In this document: one piece after another, positions 61,401 through 64,000 of the stretch
How the letters are laid out: the number at the start of each line of letters is the position of its first letter
Position numbering within the stretch: position 1 is the stretch's first letter
Notes under the pieces: generated by a model
What the model was told of the DNA's origin: nothing
The model's database searches: none
The model's input: the letters and a program-made list of their open reading frames with translations, nothing else
Program-made: the position numbers and the translations under genes
Assembly (NCBI RefSeq): GCF_030381805.1
Contig: NZ_JAUDRH010000007.1
Span: 1-64,000 of the forward strand
Source: Chlorogloeopsis sp. ULAP01
GTDB lineage: Bacteria > Cyanobacteriota > Cyanobacteriia > Cyanobacteriales > Nostocaceae
DNA: 64,000 bases
Direction: 5' to 3'

Positions 61401-63834
61401 TAAAGGGAAGGCGAGCTGTTTGCTGTAGATGTTGATTGAGAAATTCTTCGCTCCAGGTAGAAATGTCTTGGAGTTGGAAGCCAATCTGCATCTGTTCGTG
61501 AACTATTTGCACAGGTTCCCTGTCAACAATAGTGAAGGTAGTCCTTAAAGCCGGATGACGCTCTACCAGTTTTGCAAATGCATATTGCAACGCGTCAATG
61601 TCCAGTTCTCCTCGCAAGCGCACAGCATTGACAATATTGTAAGCTGCACTTTTGGGTGCCAGTTGGTGCAGGAGCCACATTGCCCGTTGACCATAGGAGA
61701 GAGGGTGTTGGAGATTAACTTTCTCGGTGGAGATGAGAGGAGTTGCTTGGGTAAAGCTGGGTGCTGTTAATTCAGTCAGGATAGCGATCGCTAGTTGAGC
61801 GATACTATCACCTTGCAGAAATCTGGAGATGGGCAAAACTATGCCTAAATCAGTTTCAATACTGTGTTGCAGTTCGACAGCCATCAACGAGTCTAGACCT
61901 AAACTAGTCAACGGCTGCTGTAAGTCCAACTGGGAAGGAGGTATCTTCAGCACTTGGGCTATGCATTCTTGAAGATAAAACTCTAAGCGAGGCTGACGGT
62001 CTTTGGCTGCTAATGCCAAAAGAGTTTCCTGAGTCAGATTATCTTTGCTGTTGATCTCATAGGTATCTGCCAGAATACTACTACCTACCACATCCAGACT
62101 TTGATTCAAAAAGCCAGCACAGCAGGCATGACGCTGAATCTTGCCACTGGAAGTTTTGGGGATGCTTCCCGGTTTGAGTAGCAGCACACCATATACTTGC
62201 AATTCATGATTTTCTGCGATCGCTTGCCGAATAGCTGCAATAACTTCGTTGACATCCAAATGCCGCAGGTAACTCCGCTTCACTTCTTGCACAATCACTA
62301 GCCGTTCTTCGCCTGCAACATCAATTGCACACGCCGCACCTGCCGCAGATTGCAGTGTCGGATGGCTTTTTTCGACTGTGATTTCAATGTCCTGGGGGTA
62401 ATGATTGCGACCGCGAATAATAATTAAGTCTTTGAGACGACCAGTAATAAACATTTCCCCTGCATGGAAAAATCCTAAGTCTCCCGTGCGTAGAAATGTA
62501 TCCTCACCTGTATCTTTAATTTGCGCTGCAAAAGTACGCTTTGTTTCTTCAGTTCGGTTCCAATAACCACCAGCAATACTTGCACCCGACACCCAAATTT
62601 CTCCGACTTGATCAGCTAAACAGGGAGTTAAAGTTTTAGGATCTACGACAATAATTTTTTGTTGCAACTGGCTTTGACCACAGCCAATCAAAGTACGGGC
62701 ATTGCCATTATCTTCCCTGGTTGCTACAACTTGGTTTTGTTCCAAACTAGAAGCCTGAAATGTTTTCACTGTCGGGGGTGCTGCCTTTTTACCACCAGCA
62801 ACTAGTAAAGTAGCCTCAGCGAGTCCATAGCAGGGGTAAAATGCTTCATAGTGAAAGCCACAATCAGCAAAAGTGCTAGCAAACTGTTCCAAAGTTTCGC
62901 GACGAATCGGTTCAGCGCCATTAAAGGCTACGTTCCAGCTGCTGAGGTCAAGAGTCTGCCGTTCTTCGGGAGTAATCTTGCGAATGCATAGGTCATAAGC
63001 AAAATTGGGGCCGCCACTAGTCGTGGCTTTGTAGCGAGTAATTGCTTGCAACCAGCGTACAGGTCGTTGTAAAAAGTCTACTGGCGACATCAGTGTTGTC
63101 GGAAAACCACTGTAAACTGGCTGAAGAATTCCACCAATCAAACCCATATCATGGTATGGTGGCAACCAGATTACACCCCTACTGTTGGGTGTATGCTCGA
63201 AACACTGCTGAATTTGAGCTGAGTTATGTAGCAAGTGAGTGTGACTGAGCATCACTCCTTTGGGAATTCCTGTAGAACCAGAGGTGTACTGAAGAAATGC
63301 CAGTGTGTCACTAGTAATAACTGGTTTTTCCCATTTTTGTTCCCAGCTAATTTCTAGGTTGTTAGTTGCTATCCAGCGCAGAGTCTTAAGAGCCGGAAAA
63401 TCGATACTTTTACGTTCGATATTTGATAAAACGTCGGTATTTGTGAGTGCGATCGCTGCTTGTGCGTCTGTCACTATTGCTTGCAATCGCGACAGAGACT
63501 GGTTAGCGCGGGGTGGATAAGCTGGAACAGCAACAACTCCCGCATACAGACAACCAAAAAACGCTGCGACAAACTCCAAACCAGGAGAGTACAGTAACAA
63601 TGCTCTACCACCAGTGGCATCTATTGATTGCAGGTAAGCAGCGATTTGTCTTGCCTTTCGATCCAATTCTTGATAAGTAAAGCTACTTACTTCTGTTTCT
63701 CCATTCACTAGAAAGGTAAAAGCCAGTTGATCTGGCTGGTGTAATGTTCTGTAGCGTAGCAGGTCTACAAAAGTGGAAACTTTCAGATTATGTAAGGAGT
63801 TAGTCATCTTACTTGTGTCTAGTGAAACAGTCAC
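58402..63834 (-). CDS. Lipopeptide NRPS starter: FAAL-ACP-C-A-PCP
   Basis: A 1810-residue starter synthetase. A fatty acyl-AMP ligase (residues 1-600; YTSGSTGIPKGV near 188, LYAGVVAVPAYPP) loads a fatty acid onto the ACP (LGLDSLMAVE near 648). A starter-type condensation domain follows (HHIVVDFWSL near 838, the Cs-like variant of HHxxxDG), then an adenylation domain (YTSGSTGQPKGVMI near 1330, NGKLDYSALP) and a carrier (GGNSLLAIQI near 1730). The A pocket reads about D-V-W-D-T-G-C-I-D, matching no code I can name. It is the first gene of the operon; no promoter was identified in the last 165 bases of the window. It overlaps the second synthetase by ATGA. Confidence 0.95.
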   Translation of the reverse strand: MTVSLDTSKMTNSLHNLKVSTFVDLLRYRTLHQPDQLAFTFLVNGETEVSSFTYQELDRKARQIAAYLQSIDATGGRALLLYSPGLEFVAAFFGCLYAGVVAVPAYPPRANQSLSRLQAIVTDAQAAIALTNTDVLSNIERKSIDFPALKTLRWIATNNLEISWEQKWEKPVITSDTLAFLQYTSGSTGIPKGVMLSHTHLLHNSAQIQQCFEHTPNSRGVIWLPPYHDMGLIGGILQPVYSGFPTTLMSPVDFLQRPVRWLQAITRYKATTSGGPNFAYDLCIRKITPEERQTLDLSSWNVAFNGAEPIRRETLEQFASTFADCGFHYEAFYPCYGLAEATLLVAGGKKAAPPTVKTFQASSLEQNQVVATREDNGNARTLIGCGQSQLQQKIIVVDPKTLTPCLADQVGEIWVSGASIAGGYWNRTEETKRTFAAQIKDTGEDTFLRTGDLGFFHAGEMFITGRLKDLIIIRGRNHYPQDIEITVEKSHPTLQSAAGAACAIDVAGEERLVIVQEVKRSYLRHLDVNEVIAAIRQAIAENHELQVYGVLLLKPGSIPKTSSGKIQRHACCAGFLNQSLDVVGSSILADTYEINSKDNLTQETLLALAAKDRQPRLEFYLQECIAQVLKIPPSQLDLQQPLTSLGLDSLMAVELQHSIETDLGIVLPISRFLQGDSIAQLAIAILTELTAPSFTQATPLISTEKVNLQHPLSYGQRAMWLLHQLAPKSAAYNIVNAVRLRGELDIDALQYAFAKLVERHPALRTTFTIVDREPVQIVHEQMQIGFQLQDISTWSEEFLNQHLQQTARLPFNLEQGPLMRVHLFAQSEVEHILLLAVHHIVVDFWSLAVLAQELGIFYQAKTNGISVSLARLPLDYTDYTHATAQMLASPKGEKLWAYWQRQLAGDLPILNLSTDKPRPAIQTDRGATVPWKLNADLTQKLQTLSRSQGATLYMTLLAAFQVLLYRYTGQEDILVGSPTAGRSRSDLSGLVGYFVNPVVLRGNLSGNPNFKAFLDQMRQTVLDAFEHQDYPFALLVERLQAVRDSRRSPIFQTMFVLEKAHLQNQESLAGFALGETGARMHLGELEMESLGLEQRVALFDLTLTMAEVNGELAASWEYNTDLFAAETISRMAGHYQTLLESIVANPAQCISTLPLLTSTESHQLLREWNRTQTDYPQKCLHELFAAQVERTPQAIAVMFEKQQLTYRELDSRANQLAHYLKSLGVDADTLVGICMKRSLEMIIGVLGILKAGGAYVPLDPSYPQARLAFMLEDSQTTILLTQQKLVTNLPEHTAKVIYLDTGWEIIAQESADYPTTNITPAHLAYVIYTSGSTGQPKGVMIPHQGIVNRLLWGIEHYQLTSSDRILQKTSFSFDVAVWEIFGALLSGARLVIARPGGHQEPNYLVRVMAQEQITLVDFVPAMLQLVLEEPGLEACTTLRYVTCGGEALPMQVRDRFFARLNGVELHNCYGPTEVSIDATTWKVEPHSSVIAIGKAIANQQVYILDKHLQPVPIGVPGELYVGGAGLARGYLNNPDLTAEKFIPNPFISCREAINRVSRIYKTGDLARYLANGNIEFLGRLDEQVKIRGFRLELGEIETLLRRHPSIAEAAVCVRNHLSDKLSAQYLVVYVVHKLGAINLHQNESLRIYLSRYLPDYMLPSAFVTMPQLPRSPNGKLDYSALPTPDATSLEQSESFVPPRTALEEILAAIWCGILPVERVGIYNTFFELGGNSLLAIQIISRLRDIFRVELPLQSLFEANTVAKLAQLLIAQETKPGQMEKIAQVFQKINAMSANDVRARLQQKKQETGNT

Positions 63835-64000
63835 CCTGAGACATTCAAAGTTGATAAATGCTTGCTTTTAACCAAATTATTTGCCCTGCACATTATTTAT
63901 TAACTTTGTCGGCACATTTAAATTAACGATGGTTCAATTTATGCACTTTTCGGATACAGGTGAGGGACAAACTCCAATGGCTCCCGTTTGAGCGCTTTGT
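63835..64000. other. Region upstream of the NRPS operon
   Basis: The final 165 bases hold the presumed operon promoter but no recognisable -35/-10 pair or operator. There is no coding signature. Confidence 0.4.

Noticed and set aside
1..64000. tRNA, rRNA, CRISPR array or complete insertion sequence
   Set aside because: No T-loop/anticodon arrangement, regularly spaced repeat-spacer pattern or transposase frame was found by eye; a tRNAscan or ISfinder search could still reveal something missed.

Overview
The window comes from a filamentous, probably heterocyst-forming cyanobacterium (Nostocales-like; the genus cannot be fixed from this piece). The evidence is a psbA gene for photosystem II D1, frequent HIP1 octamers (GCGATCGC), heptamer tandem repeats typical of these genomes, short palindromic interspersed repeats, and families common in Nostoc relatives (pentapeptide/RTX proteins, FAAL-started NRPS, Zur regulon genes). 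No tRNA, rRNA, CRISPR array, intact transposase or prophage was seen.

Layout. (1) 1-9305: a type I secretion locus with a 5'-truncated glycosyltransferase fused to a parvulin isomerase, a pentapeptide-RTX hybrid that is the likely cargo, a GT-A-like protein, an ABC exporter carrying cyclic-nucleotide-binding and inactive C39 domains, and its HlyD partner. (2) 9409-16173: a metal-homeostasis block with a Zur-type repressor and palindromic Zur box, a divergent FAD protein, a CobW-like P-loop protein, two metallophosphoesterase-like proteins with altered metal motifs, an ArsR sensor with a CDF-like transporter, and a second Zur-like box before a HemB that lacks the zinc cysteines. (3) 16299-22609: lipoate/octanoyl transferase, YbjN-like protein, nucleotidyltransferase, psbA (E130 form), Rieske protein, methyltransferase and a solute-binding protein. 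(4) 22610-26040: a degenerating strip with two small genes, one behind a convincing c-di-AMP (ydaO-type) riboswitch, a decayed SDR gene, a VOC protein and a ZIP metal transporter interrupted by one amber codon. (5) 26338-43363: PBP2, a polyamine importer lacking a visible PotC, a CUT1 sugar importer, a diguanylate cyclase, Hsp20, a lipoprotein methyltransferase, an APC permease and a beta-barrel-like protein. (6) 44203-46506: an M28 peptidase with a large membrane C-terminus.

(7) 46768-63834: a minus-strand biosynthetic operon running inward from the right edge. It encodes FAAL-ACP-C-A-PCP, then C-A(Ala)-PCP-C, then a phosphoribosyltransferase, a cysteine-synthase-like enzyme, a PurF-like amidotransferase, a YggS-like PLP protein, an ATP-grasp ligase and an MFS exporter. 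It should make an N-acylated peptide. The assembly line ends in a condensation domain with no thioesterase, and the tailoring set implies PRPP/phosphoribosylamine and beta-substitution chemistry that I do not recognise from a named pathway.

The strongest leads are this operon, the c-di-AMP riboswitch controlling an unknown 62-residue protein, the secretion locus, and a four-copy MITE-like palindromic repeat. Function assignments rest on motif reading only; no database search was run.
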